A DNA stretch of 64,000 nucleotides, taken from the NCBI RefSeq assembly GCF_014334055.1, contig NZ_CP060490.1, positions 806,001-870,000 on the forward strand. The letters run 5' to 3'. The position numbers and the translations under genes were made by a program. The notes beneath the pieces were generated by a model that made no database searches, was not told the origin of the DNA, and was given only the letters and a program-made list of their open reading frames with translations. This document shows, piece after piece, positions 51,108 through 59,603 of the stretch. This stretch comes from Oscillibacter hominis. Its GTDB lineage: Bacteria; Bacillota; Clostridia; Oscillospirales; Oscillospiraceae. Positions within the stretch are counted from its first letter, which is position 1. The number at the start of each line of letters is the position of its first letter.

Positions 51108-51437
51108 ATGAAAAATCTGAAGAAACGTTTGAAAAAAGGCTTTACCCTGATGGAGATGCTGATCGTGGTGGCCATCATCGCCGTCCTGGCCGCCATCGCC
51201 GTCCCAAGCTTCAACGCGTCCCTGGACACCGCCAAAAAGGCCGCCGATGACGCCAATATCCGCACCGCTTACATGGAGAGTGTACTGAATGATTATGATT
51301 CTACCATTACAGGTAAACCCAAAGTGGAAGGCAAACTAATTACATTTGGTGACGGTACTACCTATGAACTGAAGTATTATGAGAAGGTCACTACTGGCGA
51401 CCAGCAGTGGTCAGGTGTCGAAAAAGGCACTAAATAA
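51108..51437 (+). CDS. pilA: Major type IV pilin
   Basis: A 109-residue prepilin: MKNLKKRLKKG cleaved before FTLMEMLIVVAIIAVLAAIA, Glu5 conserved. It has a short mature part (98 residues) without cysteines, as in clostridial PilA. TAGGAGG lies 8 bases before the ATG. The AT-rich 85-base gap before it may carry a separate promoter. Its simple structure and strong ribosome site point to the bulk subunit. Confidence 0.9.
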   Translation: MKNLKKRLKKGFTLMEMLIVVAIIAVLAAIAVPSFNASLDTAKKAADDANIRTAYMESVLNDYDSTITGKPKVEGKLITFGDGTTYELKYYEKVTTGDQQWSGVEKGTK

Positions 51438-51568
51438 CCCATCCTTTCTTTTCTCTCAACCCACTGCGGGGCTGAAACCGCCCTGCTGGATAACCGTTGA
51501 ACCGCCGCGGGCGGGGGCCGATGGGTTGCGGCTCCCGCTTGCGATGATTCACCATTCCGGGAGGGCTT

Positions 51569-52366
51569 ATGCTGCATCTCACGCCGGCCGTCACGGCCTA
51601 CATATTGACCCTCTCCGCGCTGTTGGGGCTGGTGCTGGGCAGTTTTTCAAACTGCGCGGCCTGGCGTATGGCCCACGGGGAAAGCGTCGCCAAAGGGCGC
51701 AGCCACTGCGGCGCCTGCGGCCACACCCTGTCGCCCCGGGAGCTGATCCCGGTGGTTTCCTGGGCGTTGCAGAAGGGGAGATGCCGCCACTGCGGCGCAC
51801 CGGTCTCCGTCCGCTATCCCCTGACGGAGGGCTTTACCGCCCTGGCCTTTTTGCTGATTGTCCTGCGCTACGACGTGACGCTGGACACGCTGCAATTCTG
51901 GATTCTCACGCTGCTGCTTCTTGCAATTGCGCTGGTGGACCTGGACACGGGATATATCCCGGATTCCCTGGTGCTGGGGATCCTGCTGGATTTCGCCGTC
52001 GTCACCGCGCTGCGGGGCGGGCCATTCTGGCGCCTATGGCTGGAGGGCATCTTCAACGGGGCAGCCGTTGCGCTGCCGCTGCTGGGACTGGTGCTGATCA
52101 TGGACCGTGTGCTGGGCAGGGAGAGCATGGGCGGCGGGGACATCAAGCTGATATTTGCAGTTGGGCTTTTTTTCCACTGGAGCTGCAATCTCTTTACCCT
52201 GCTGCTTGCCTGCCTCTTGGGCATCGCGTTTGCATTGATTTTCCGCAGCGTGCGCACGGAGGACGGCGAGGGGGCGTTCCCCTTCGGCCCCGCCATCGCA
52301 GCTGCCGCATTCCTTTCCATACTGGCCGCTGAGCCAGTCGTTCAGGCGTATTTGAGCTTATTTTAA
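51569..52366 (+). CDS. pilD: Prepilin peptidase
   Basis: A 265-residue membrane aspartyl protease. The N-terminal loop holds two CxxC pairs (CGACGHTL, CRHCGAPV), followed by about seven helices. Catalytic aspartates are in LVDLDTGYIPD and MGGGDIKL. It cleaves and N-methylates the prepilins encoded in this operon. GGGAGG just before the ATG. The 130 bases between pilA and this gene contain no clear terminator. Confidence 0.94.
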   Translation: MLHLTPAVTAYILTLSALLGLVLGSFSNCAAWRMAHGESVAKGRSHCGACGHTLSPRELIPVVSWALQKGRCRHCGAPVSVRYPLTEGFTALAFLLIVLRYDVTLDTLQFWILTLLLLAIALVDLDTGYIPDSLVLGILLDFAVVTALRGGPFWRLWLEGIFNGAAVALPLLGLVLIMDRVLGRESMGGGDIKLIFAVGLFFHWSCNLFTLLLACLLGIAFALIFRSVRTEDGEGAFPFGPAIAAAAFLSILAAEPVVQAYLSLF

Positions 52367-52416
52367 ATCGGAATCAATTTCCCAAAAGCGGGAATGAGGA
52401 TACAGGAGGGAAGCCT

Positions 52417-53397
52417 ATGACCTACCTTGGTCTGGACATCGGCAGCAGCGCGGTGAAAGCCGCGGTTGTCACCGACGGCAAGATTCAAAAGCTGGTGATG
52501 GAGCCGCTGCCGGAAAACCTGGTGCGGGACGGACGCATCCTGTCGCCGGAGGCCATGTCCGACGTGCTGCGGGAGATCGTACGGAAGCATCACATCTCCG
52601 CCCGGCGCTGCGCACTGGCGCTCCCCTCGGAGACGGCGATGACCCGGCGGATTGCCATGCCCTATATGACGGTGGACCAGCTGGCGGTGAACCTGCCCTA
52701 TGAGTTCCACGACTACATACAGGGGGATAAGGACCTATACTTCTATGACTACGCTGTGGTGGGCACGGAGGAGGATGAGGACGGCCAGCCCAAGACTCTG
52801 GAGCTGCTGGCCTCGGCGGTGACAAAGGAGGAGATCGCCGCCTGCCGCCAGATGCTGGGCAAGGCGGGGCTGAAGCTGACCACGGCGGTGCCGGAGTGCA
52901 TGGCCTACCGGAACCTGCTGCGCCGCTATGAGCAGGACCATCCCGGTGAGCATCCGGCGGAGTACTGCGTGATCGACCTGGGCCATGAGGCCATCCGCAT
53001 GCATGTGTTCCGGGGCAGCGTCTACGAGGCGACCCGGCTTGTGGACATCGGAGGCCGGGATTTGGACGGTGCCATCGCCGATCATATGGACGTGGACCCC
53101 CATGTGGCCGCGTCCTACCGGATGAACAACTATGAGGACGCACAACTTCTGCCGGAGTGCATGGAGCTCTATAACCGCGCGGCTGTGGAGGTGCTCCGCG
53201 CCATCCATTTCTATGGGTTCAACACGCCGGACAGCGACCTGAGGGATGTCTATTTATGCGGCGGCGGGGCTCAGATGGAGCCGCTGACCCGGACGCTGCG
53301 CTCACAGCTGGAGCTGACGGTGCACGATATCTGCGAGCTGATGCCCGAGGGCGGGGAGCTGCTCTATCCCGCCGCCGTGGGCGCGGCGCTGCAATAG
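52417..53397 (+). CDS. pilM: PilM-like actin-fold pilus assembly protein
   Basis: A 326-residue ASKHA-fold protein: phosphate 1 motif YLGLDIGSSAVKAAVV, DLGHEAIRMHVF, IGGRDLDGAI and VYLCGGGAQMEPL. It forms the cytoplasmic ring that links PilN/PilO to PilB. CAGGAGGG lies upstream. Length and motif order match PilM. Confidence 0.9.
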   Translation: MTYLGLDIGSSAVKAAVVTDGKIQKLVMEPLPENLVRDGRILSPEAMSDVLREIVRKHHISARRCALALPSETAMTRRIAMPYMTVDQLAVNLPYEFHDYIQGDKDLYFYDYAVVGTEEDEDGQPKTLELLASAVTKEEIAACRQMLGKAGLKLTTAVPECMAYRNLLRRYEQDHPGEHPAEYCVIDLGHEAIRMHVFRGSVYEATRLVDIGGRDLDGAIADHMDVDPHVAASYRMNNYEDAQLLPECMELYNRAAVEVLRAIHFYGFNTPDSDLRDVYLCGGGAQMEPLTRTLRSQLELTVHDICELMPEGGELLYPAAVGAALQ

Positions 53398-53407
53398 GGG
53401 GGATTGG

Positions 53408-54007
53408 ATGATGAATCGGAATGTACCGGGAAAACGGTATCCCTCCAAGCAGACACTGAACCTGGCCCAGAGAGAGCGGAATCCCCACCACTTGGAGGCA
53501 GTGCTTCCCGCAGCGCTGGTCCTGGCGGTGGCCGTGGGGCTATTTTGTAAATTTGCCGTGGTGGACCGCTTGAACGCAGCCGCCCGGGCGGAAGCCGCCG
53601 CCGCTGCCGCCCAGGCGCAGTTGGCGGAGATCCGGGCCGCCAACGCGGAGTATGACGATGTGGCGGCGGCCTATGAAGGATATGTCCTTGCGATGCGCGC
53701 CACCGGCGGAGTTGACCCCATGGAGACGCTGGAGCTGGTGGAAAAAGAGCTGGTGGCCACCTCCCGGGTGGAGTATTTTTCCATGGCCGACAGCGTGGTG
53801 ACGGTCAAGCTCTCCGGTGTGACGCTGAACCAGATTTCCCGGATTTTCAAGTCCCTGACCGACTCCGAACAGGTGGCCAATGTACAGGTATACACTGCCA
53901 GCACCCTGGGGGACGACAGTGCGCTGACCACCGCCACCATGACCATTCAGCTTTCCGCCCTGGAGGGCTTCGCCCCCTCCGAATCGGAAGGAGGCGATGA
54001 GGCTTGA
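53408..54007 (+). CDS. PilN-like pilus alignment protein
   Basis: A 199-residue bitopic protein: short cytoplasmic N-terminus (LNLAQRERNPHHLEAVLPAA, where PilM would bind), one membrane helix (LVLAVAVGLFCKFAVV), a coiled coil (AAARAEAAAAAAQAQLAEIR) and an extracytoplasmic ferredoxin-like domain. Fold and place right after pilM support PilN; sequence similarity alone is weak in this family. Its stop overlaps the next start. Confidence 0.8.
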   Translation: MMNRNVPGKRYPSKQTLNLAQRERNPHHLEAVLPAALVLAVAVGLFCKFAVVDRLNAAARAEAAAAAAQAQLAEIRAANAEYDDVAAAYEGYVLAMRATGGVDPMETLELVEKELVATSRVEYFSMADSVVTVKLSGVTLNQISRIFKSLTDSEQVANVQVYTASTLGDDSALTTATMTIQLSALEGFAPSESEGGDEA

Positions 54008-54558
54008 ACCGCACCTTTACCAACCGGGAGAAAGTGCTGCTTTTGATTCTGGCGCTGGTTTTGTTGTTTGTGGGATATACAAAGATCGTGGCCCAGCCGG
54101 TGGCCCAGCGCATGGCCGACGCCCAGCTGCTGGGCCAGAGCGCCCAGGATGAGCTGGTGTTGGAGATAGCCAAGGCCCAGCGGCTGGAGTCCATGAAGCA
54201 GACGCTGGAGCAAAGCGGCCACGCGGTGCAGGCCGCATCCATACCGGACTACGACAACCTGGAAAACGTCATGGTGCAGTTGGACGCCATATTGGGGCTT
54301 GCCCAGGAATACAGCCTCACCTTCTCTGACGTGACGTTCGGAGAGGATGGGCTCGTATCCCGGCCCATCCAAATGACCGTTTCCTGCGCAAGCTATGAGG
54401 CTGCAAAGCAGGTGATGGAGCGTCTCTCGGGCTGTGTTTACAGCTGTTCCCTCAACGGCATCACCGTCACGGCCGCGGGCGGTGTCACGCCGCCGGATGT
54501 GACTGAGGGGCCGGTCACCGTGGCGCTGACGGCCACCTTTTATGAAACCATCCGATGA
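54004..54558 (+). CDS. PilO-like pilus alignment protein (TTG start)
   Basis: A 184-residue protein from TTG at 54004, overlapping the PilN-like stop by 4 bases with AAGGAGG about 10 bases upstream. Short N-terminus, one membrane helix (VLLLILALVLLFVGYTKIV), coiled coil and a C-terminal ferredoxin-like domain. Last gene of the pilus operon, followed by a terminator. No PilQ secretin is present, as expected for a Gram-positive cell. Confidence 0.78.
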   Translation: MNRTFTNREKVLLLILALVLLFVGYTKIVAQPVAQRMADAQLLGQSAQDELVLEIAKAQRLESMKQTLEQSGHAVQAASIPDYDNLENVMVQLDAILGLAQEYSLTFSDVTFGEDGLVSRPIQMTVSCASYEAAKQVMERLSGCVYSCSLNGITVTAAGGVTPPDVTEGPVTVALTATFYETIR

Positions 54559-54572
54559 TAAGAACGCAATAA

Positions 54573-54597
54573 GGCTCCATCCAAATTGGATGGAGCC
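54573..54597. terminator. Terminator of the pilus operon, shared with the convergent HxlR gene
   Basis: GGCTCCATCC pairs with GGATGGAGCC; CTCTATTTGG follows on the plus strand and TTATTGCG on the minus strand. Confidence 0.75.
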
Positions 54598-54607
54598 CTC
54601 TATTTGG

Positions 54608-54931
54608 TCAGACGTGTTTGGATTGATAGCCCGTGCCCCACTCAGTCATGGCGTCAAGGACAGGCTTCAGGCTGTACCCAGTCTCCGTCAGGGTGTATTC
54701 CACCCGGGGCGGCACCTCCGGATAGACCTTACGGCTGAGCAGGCCGTCCGCCTCCATCTCCCGCAGATTTGCGGTCAGCACCTTTTGAGATACGGCGCCG
54801 ATGGATTTTTTCAGCTGGCCGAACCGCCGGGTTCCATCCATCAAATCCCGCAGGATCAAAACCTTCCAACGGTCGGAGATCAGCATCAGTGTGGTTTCCA
54901 CCGGGCAGGCGGGGAGTTCCTTTGCCATCAT
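54608..54931 (-). CDS. HxlR-family redox-type regulator
   Basis: A 107-residue winged-helix protein starting MMAKELPACPVETTLMLISD, with AGGAG 5 bases upstream. DRWKVLILRDLMDGTRRFGQL and GAVSQKVLTANLREMEADGL are typical of HxlR. Cys9 stands where redox- and quinone-sensing members such as YodB and HypR carry their reactive cysteine. It is divergent from the flavin-binding/macrodomain/sirtuin genes and is their probable regulator; the inducer is unknown. Confidence 0.9.
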   Translation of the reverse strand: MMAKELPACPVETTLMLISDRWKVLILRDLMDGTRRFGQLKKSIGAVSQKVLTANLREMEADGLLSRKVYPEVPPRVEYTLTETGYSLKPVLDAMTEWGTGYQSKHV

Positions 54932-54963
54932 GCACACTCCTTTTCTGCTGCTTTTGACAGGGA

Positions 54964-55104
54964 CAGTTTACACCAACTCCCTGCCGGTTGTAAACTGTAA
55001 AAGTAAGTTTTGGATACAGAGCGGGTTTTTGCATATGGCGGGAACCTGCAATTGACAATGGTATCCGTTTGGTAACTATACCACAAATAAGTGCTTACTT
55101 TACA
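54964..55104. promoter_or_regulatory. Intergenic control region with HxlR-type inverted repeats
   Basis: CAGTTTAC (54964-54971) and GTAAACTG (54990-54997) form an inverted repeat just upstream of the HxlR start. AAAGTAAG (55000-55007) recurs inverted as CTTACTTT (55094-55101) nearer the divergent gene. A TTGACA at 55052-55057 could belong to the promoter of the plus-strand operon. Binding is inferred. Confidence 0.55.
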
Positions 55105-55189
55105 ATCTGGATGTTCAGACCTATGATGTGGCTGTACCGGGGAGGTGACGCCCTCCCCAAAGCACAGATTGAAAAAGGAGGCAGTCATT

Positions 55190-55591
55190 ATGAATGAAGT
55201 CGTTCAATTTTTACAGGAAAACCCCGTCCAGTATCTGGCCACTGTGGGCCGGGACGGAAAGGCCAAATGCCGTCCCTTTATGTTCGCACTGGAACAGGAT
55301 GGGAAGCTCTGGTTCTGCACCAACCATACGAAGGATGTGTATCTGGACATGCAGGCCAACCCCTATGTGGAGGTCACGGTGTCCAGCCCCGACTACGCCT
55401 GGCTCCGGCTGAACGGGAAGGCCGTCTTTGAGGACAACCGGGCGGTGAAGGAGGGCTGCATGGCCAACCCCATCGTCAAGGGCCAGTACCAGAGCGCCGA
55501 CAACCCCATTTTTGAGGTGTTTTACTTAGAGGGTGCCCACGCCGTCATTGCCGACTTCTCCGGCAATCCGCCCAGGGAGTACAGCCTGTAA
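55190..55591 (+). CDS. Pyridoxamine 5'-phosphate oxidase-like flavin-binding protein
   Basis: A 133-residue split-barrel protein (VQYLATVGRDGKAKCRPFMFA, KLWFCTNHTKDVYLDMQANP, AWLRLNGKAVFEDN). The ATG at 55190 has AAAGGAGG upstream. Small members of this fold bind FMN or F420 and reduce diverse substrates; true PdxH is longer. It is divergent from the HxlR gene and 22 bases before the macrodomain gene, so it is part of the probable redox/ADP-ribosylation operon. Confidence 0.88.
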   Translation: MNEVVQFLQENPVQYLATVGRDGKAKCRPFMFALEQDGKLWFCTNHTKDVYLDMQANPYVEVTVSSPDYAWLRLNGKAVFEDNRAVKEGCMANPIVKGQYQSADNPIFEVFYLEGAHAVIADFSGNPPREYSL

Positions 55592-55613
55592 ATAAAAGTT
55601 TGGGAGGCGCAAG

Positions 55614-56411
55614 ATGAACCGGATGGAGCAAATCCGCTATCTCAATGAACTTTTGTTAGAGGAGATGCCGGAATACAGGGAGCAGGCCGCGGAATTCCCG
55701 GAGGATGAACAGCGGAGGCTTTTGCGCAGCTTGATGAACCTGCGGCCGCCGGGAGGGCTGAGCCAAGCGTTTTTGGACGTGCAGGATGCGCTTTTGAGCG
55801 CGGAGCGGGAGGACAAGGGCGTGGTGGACGCGGAGGCTCTGCCTCCCACTGCCCGGGACCCCCGCCTTGTACTGTGGAGAGGGGACATCACCCGCCTTGC
55901 CGCCGGCGCTATAGTGGACGCGGACAACAGCGCGCTTTTGGGGTGCTTCTGCCCCTGTCACGGCTGCATCGACAACGCCATCCACTCGGCGGCGGGGCTC
56001 CAGCTCCGGGAGGAGTGCAGCCGCATCATGGCGGCTCAGGGCCATCCCGAGGCTGCCGGACAGGCAAAGCTCACCCAAGGGTACAACCTGCCCAGCCCCT
56101 ATGTGCTGCACACGGTGGGCCCCATCGTCCGGGGACGGCTGCGGGAGGAGGACTGCCGGACTCTTTCAAAGTGCTACCGCTCCTGTTTGGAGCTGGCGGA
56201 GCACCGGGGTATCCGGAGCGTGGCCTTTTGCTGCCTCTCCACAGGGGAGTTTCACTTCCCCAACCAGCGGGCCGCGGAGATCGCGGTTAAGACCGTGCGG
56301 GACTTCCTGGATGAGACCGGGAGCGGAATGAAGGTGATTTTCAATGTATTTCGGGAAAAAGACGAGCGCATTTACCGAGCCCTCCTGGGCCCGGACCGAG
56401 CAGCTGAATAA
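55614..56411 (+). CDS. Zinc-type macrodomain ADP-ribosyl hydrolase
   Basis: A 265-residue protein. A helical N-terminal part (1-75) precedes the macrodomain: LVLWRGDITRLAAGAIVDAD (84-104), then the zinc motif CFCPCHGCIDN (Cys111, His116, Cys118), and the phosphate loop CLSTGEFHFPNQRAA. Zn-containing macrodomains linked to SirTM sirtuins remove ADP-ribose from the protein the sirtuin modifies. Here VDADNS replaces the more usual NAANS at the substrate loop. It overlaps the SirTM gene by 68 bases. Confidence 0.9.
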   Translation: MNRMEQIRYLNELLLEEMPEYREQAAEFPEDEQRRLLRSLMNLRPPGGLSQAFLDVQDALLSAEREDKGVVDAEALPPTARDPRLVLWRGDITRLAAGAIVDADNSALLGCFCPCHGCIDNAIHSAAGLQLREECSRIMAAQGHPEAAGQAKLTQGYNLPSPYVLHTVGPIVRGRLREEDCRTLSKCYRSCLELAEHRGIRSVAFCCLSTGEFHFPNQRAAEIAVKTVRDFLDETGSGMKVIFNVFREKDERIYRALLGPDRAAE

Positions 56412-57228
56412 GGCGCTTGAAACCGCAGATGCCATTGTGGTGGGCGCAGGGGCGGGCCTTTCCACCTCGTCCGGCCTGCACTATTCAGGGCCCCGGTTTG
56501 AAACCCACTTTGGAGACTTCATTGAAAAATACCGCTTCCCGGACATGTATACGGCCGGCTTCTACCCCTACCCTACGCCGGAGGAGTACTGGGCCTACTG
56601 GAGCCGCCACATCTACTGGAACCGCTATGACCGGCCGGTGGGGGAGGCATACCGGCTGCTGTTGGAGCTGGTGGGGGGCAGGGAGTACTTTGTGCTCACC
56701 ACCAATGTGGATCACTGCTTTCAGGACGCCGGGTTCGATGAGGAGCGGATATTTGCCACCCAGGGCGACTACGGGCTCTGGCAGTGTTCCCTGCCCTGCT
56801 GTGAGAGGACCTTTGGAAACGAGGAGGCGGTCCGGCGGATGGTGGAGCTGCAAAGAGATATGCGCATCCCCACGGAGCTGGTTCCCAAGTGCCCCGCCTG
56901 CGGCAGGCCCATGGCCATGCACCTGCGATGCGACGACCGGTTTGTCCAGGACGCTGCATGGTATGCGGCCCAGGCGCGGTGCACGGGCTTTTTAAGCCGG
57001 CACAGGACGGGACGGGTGGTCTATCTGGAGCTTGGCGTGGGCGGAAACACGCCCGCCATCATCAAATACCCCTTTTGGCGCTTCACCCGTGAAAATCCAG
57101 ACGCCGTGTACGCCTGCATCAACCCTGAGCCCTGGCCATTGCCGGTGGAGATTGCGCCCCGGGCGGTCTGGATCGGGGCCGACATCCGAAAGACGTTGGA
57201 GGAGATCATAAAGAGCAGAGCCAAATAG
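56344..57228 (+). CDS. Class M sirtuin (SirTM) protein ADP-ribosyltransferase
   Basis: A 294-residue sirtuin-fold protein; ATG at 56344 has AAGGTGA upstream inside the macrodomain gene. NAD-binding VVGAGAGLSTSSGLHYSGPRF; TTNVDHCFQDAGF with Asn121 and Asp123; and ATQGDYG, where Gln140 takes the place of the catalytic His of deacetylase sirtuins. That change is the class M hallmark and fits ADP-ribosyltransferase activity. A zinc Cys4 is likely (CSLPCC...CPAC). In staphylococci and streptococci the target is a lipoylated GcvH-like protein encoded next door; no such gene is in this operon. Confidence 0.9.
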   Translation: MYFGKKTSAFTEPSWARTEQLNKALETADAIVVGAGAGLSTSSGLHYSGPRFETHFGDFIEKYRFPDMYTAGFYPYPTPEEYWAYWSRHIYWNRYDRPVGEAYRLLLELVGGREYFVLTTNVDHCFQDAGFDEERIFATQGDYGLWQCSLPCCERTFGNEEAVRRMVELQRDMRIPTELVPKCPACGRPMAMHLRCDDRFVQDAAWYAAQARCTGFLSRHRTGRVVYLELGVGGNTPAIIKYPFWRFTRENPDAVYACINPEPWPLPVEIAPRAVWIGADIRKTLEEIIKSRAK

Positions 57229-57232
57229 AAGG

Positions 57233-57262
57233 AATCCCCCGGGAGCATACTCCCGGGGGATT
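57233..57262. terminator. Bidirectional terminator between SirTM and the DMT transporter
   Basis: AATCCCCCGGGAG pairs with CTCCCGGGGGATT around CATA; GTTCTGTT follows on the plus strand and CCTTCTATTT on the minus strand. Confidence 0.82.
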
Positions 57263-57268
57263 GTTCTG

Positions 57269-58195
57269 TTACAGATCGAATACGCCCATGATGAAGATGC
57301 CGGCCACCACCAGCGCGATCATGCCATAGTGCTTCCAGGAGAGCTTTTCCTTGAGGAAAAGACGGCTCCAAAGCACGGAGGCCGCGCAGTAGGAGGAGAT
57401 GATGGGGGCGGACATGGCCAGGTGCTGGGTATCCGCGATGGCGTAGATGTAGGCGAACTGGCCGGCTGTTTCAAAGGCTGCGCCGGCATACTTGGGCAGT
57501 TCGGCTTTTGGAACAAGGGAGTCCCGTTTGATGATCACCACGTAGAGGAAGCAGAGGGCCGCGGCTAACAGGAAGGTCAGCTCGTAGGCCACGTTGGCGC
57601 TGCTCTCATAATTTTCCACCATGGTGCTTAAGACCTCCAACACCCGGTTGTCGGCGAAGGTGCCCAGGGCGTCCAGCAGGCAGTAGGCCACCGGAAGGGC
57701 AAGGGCCAGAGCGCTCTTGGCGTATTTGTAGTTGCCGGCCTCCTGCCGGGCGGCGCGGAGGGATTCGTCCTCCCGGGCGTCCACCACGCCCAACCCGATG
57801 GCGCCGATGCACACAAGAGCCACGGCGGCCAGGGCCAGGGGCGGATAGTCCGAGGCTCCGCCGGTGACAATGGCCAGCACGGCCACCAGGGCGCCGGAGG
57901 AGTTGCAGATGGGCGAGGAGATGGAGAGCTCAATGTACCGCAGGCCCAGATAGCCCAGGGTCATGGAGCCGATGTACAGCAGGGAGACCGGCAGGTAGAT
58001 CAAAAGGATCTGAAACGTGATGACCGTGCCGCCCACAAAGATTTCATAGGCGGCGTGGAGGCCCATGACCACGCCCACCGCCATGACCATCTTCAGATGG
58101 CTGTATTTGTCGCTGCCATCCCGGCAGCCAATCTTGGAAAACAGGTCGGAGCCGCTCCAGCACAAAAGAGCGACAAGGGAAAGCCAAAACCACAT
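57269..58195 (-). CDS. EamA/DMT-superfamily transporter
   Basis: A 308-residue membrane protein with about ten helices in two EamA-type halves (MWFWLSLVALLCWSGSDLFS; MSAPIISSYCAASVLWSRLFLKEK, quoted in part, near the end). The central loop is longer and charged (DAREDESLRAARQEAGNYKY). The ATG has AGGAGA upstream. DMT transporters export or import small metabolites; the substrate is not predictable. It is monocistronic. The 125 bases to the next gene show nothing notable. Confidence 0.85.
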   Translation of the reverse strand: MWFWLSLVALLCWSGSDLFSKIGCRDGSDKYSHLKMVMAVGVVMGLHAAYEIFVGGTVITFQILLIYLPVSLLYIGSMTLGYLGLRYIELSISSPICNSSGALVAVLAIVTGGASDYPPLALAAVALVCIGAIGLGVVDAREDESLRAARQEAGNYKYAKSALALALPVAYCLLDALGTFADNRVLEVLSTMVENYESSANVAYELTFLLAAALCFLYVVIIKRDSLVPKAELPKYAGAAFETAGQFAYIYAIADTQHLAMSAPIISSYCAASVLWSRLFLKEKLSWKHYGMIALVVAGIFIMGVFDL

Positions 58196-58320
58196 AGATA
58201 GTTCTCCTGAATCGGTAAAATTTTTTCTAAGTCATGCCGTACCGACGTCCAGCTGACAGTTGAGGCAAGGGCTAAGACAGCATTTGACAAGAGAGAAAAG
58301 CATCGTAAGTCCCGCTGCCT

Positions 58321-59598
58321 TCAGGGGAGCCGGATCAGCCCGGCTTCCAACAGCTTCTGGACGGACATGAGGATGCCCAGCTTGGCGTGATACCAGGTGA
58401 GCCCGCCCTGGAAGTATACGGCATAGGGCGGCCGGATGGGGCCGTCGGCGGAGAGCTCGATGCTGCTGCCCTGCACAAAGGCCCCGGCGGCCATGATGAC
58501 CTCATCGTCATAGCCCGGCATGGCCCAGGGCTCCGGCGTGACATAGCTGTCCACCGGCGCCGCGGCCTGGATGCCCTTACAGAATGCCACCATGGCCTCC
58601 CGGCTTCCCAAGGTCACCGCCTGGATGATGTCGTGGCGGGGCTCCGAGGCGTTGGGGACACAGGAAAAGCCCAGGCTTTCATAGAGATTGGCGGCGAAAA
58701 CAGCGCCCTTCAGCGCGCCGGAAACCACCGTGGGGGAGAGGAAGAGGCCTTGGTAGAGGGCCGGCATCAGCCCTAAGTTGGCGCCCACCTCCTGGCCCAG
58801 GCCGGGGGCGGAGAGGCGGTAGGCGCAGCGGTCGACGCACTCCCGGCTGCCGCAGATATAGCCGCCGATGGGGGCCAGTCCGCCGCCGGGGTTTTTGATG
58901 AGGCTTCCCACCACCATGTCTGCCCCCACGTCGGAGGGCTCCCGCAGTTCCACAAATTCCCCATAGCAGTTGTCCACCATGCACTTGACGTCCGGCTTGA
59001 CGGACTTGCAGAAGGCGATCAGCTCCCCGATCTGCTCCACGGAGAAGGAGGGACGGGTGGCGTAGCCCTTGGAGCGCTGGATGGTGATGAGCTTGGTGCG
59101 GGGGGTGATGGCGCGGCGGATGGCGCCGTAGTCAAAGGAACCGTCCTCCTTCAGGTCCGCCTGGGCGTAGGTGACGCCGTACTCCTTCAAAGAGCATTTG
59201 CTCTCCCGGATGCCGATGACCTCCTCCAAGGTGTCATAGGGGCGGCCCACCGGAGAGAGCAGCTCGTCGCCGGGGAGCAGATTGGCGCTGAGCGCCACCG
59301 CCAAGGCGTGGGTGCCGCAGGTGATCTGGGGCCGGACCAGCGCCGCCTCGGTGTGAAACACATCGGCGTAGACCCGCTCTAAGTTGTCGCGGCCGTCGTC
59401 GTTGTAGCCATAGCCGGTGGTAGCGGCAAAATGGGTGGCGTTGACCCGGTTTTTCTGCATGGCGGCCAGGACTTTGCACTGGTTGTACTCGGCCACGGAG
59501 TCGATTTGCTCAAACCGCTCCTTGAGTGAGGCAAGGAGCTTTTCGCCATAGGAATAGACAGCCGGGGAGACCCCAAGCTGTTGATAAATATGATGCAT
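58321..59598 (-). CDS. PLP-dependent methionine gamma-lyase/aluminium resistance family protein
   Basis: A 425-residue cytosolic fold-type I PLP enzyme (YnbB/Met_gamma_lyase-type family). QITCGTHALAVALSANLLPGD, YDTLEEVIGI, MVDNCYGEFVE and the PLP lysine in GSLIKNPGGGLAPIGGY are diagnostic. Members are annotated as aluminium resistance or cystathionine/methionine lyase-like, but the true substrate is poorly known. It follows the unknown 246-residue gene by 5 bases, so the two are cotranscribed. Confidence 0.9.
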   Translation of the reverse strand: MHHIYQQLGVSPAVYSYGEKLLASLKERFEQIDSVAEYNQCKVLAAMQKNRVNATHFAATTGYGYNDDGRDNLERVYADVFHTEAALVRPQITCGTHALAVALSANLLPGDELLSPVGRPYDTLEEVIGIRESKCSLKEYGVTYAQADLKEDGSFDYGAIRRAITPRTKLITIQRSKGYATRPSFSVEQIGELIAFCKSVKPDVKCMVDNCYGEFVELREPSDVGADMVVGSLIKNPGGGLAPIGGYICGSRECVDRCAYRLSAPGLGQEVGANLGLMPALYQGLFLSPTVVSGALKGAVFAANLYESLGFSCVPNASEPRHDIIQAVTLGSREAMVAFCKGIQAAAPVDSYVTPEPWAMPGYDDEVIMAAGAFVQGSSIELSADGPIRPPYAVYFQGGLTWYHAKLGILMSVQKLLEAGLIRLP

Positions 59599-59603
59599 GT
59601 CAA

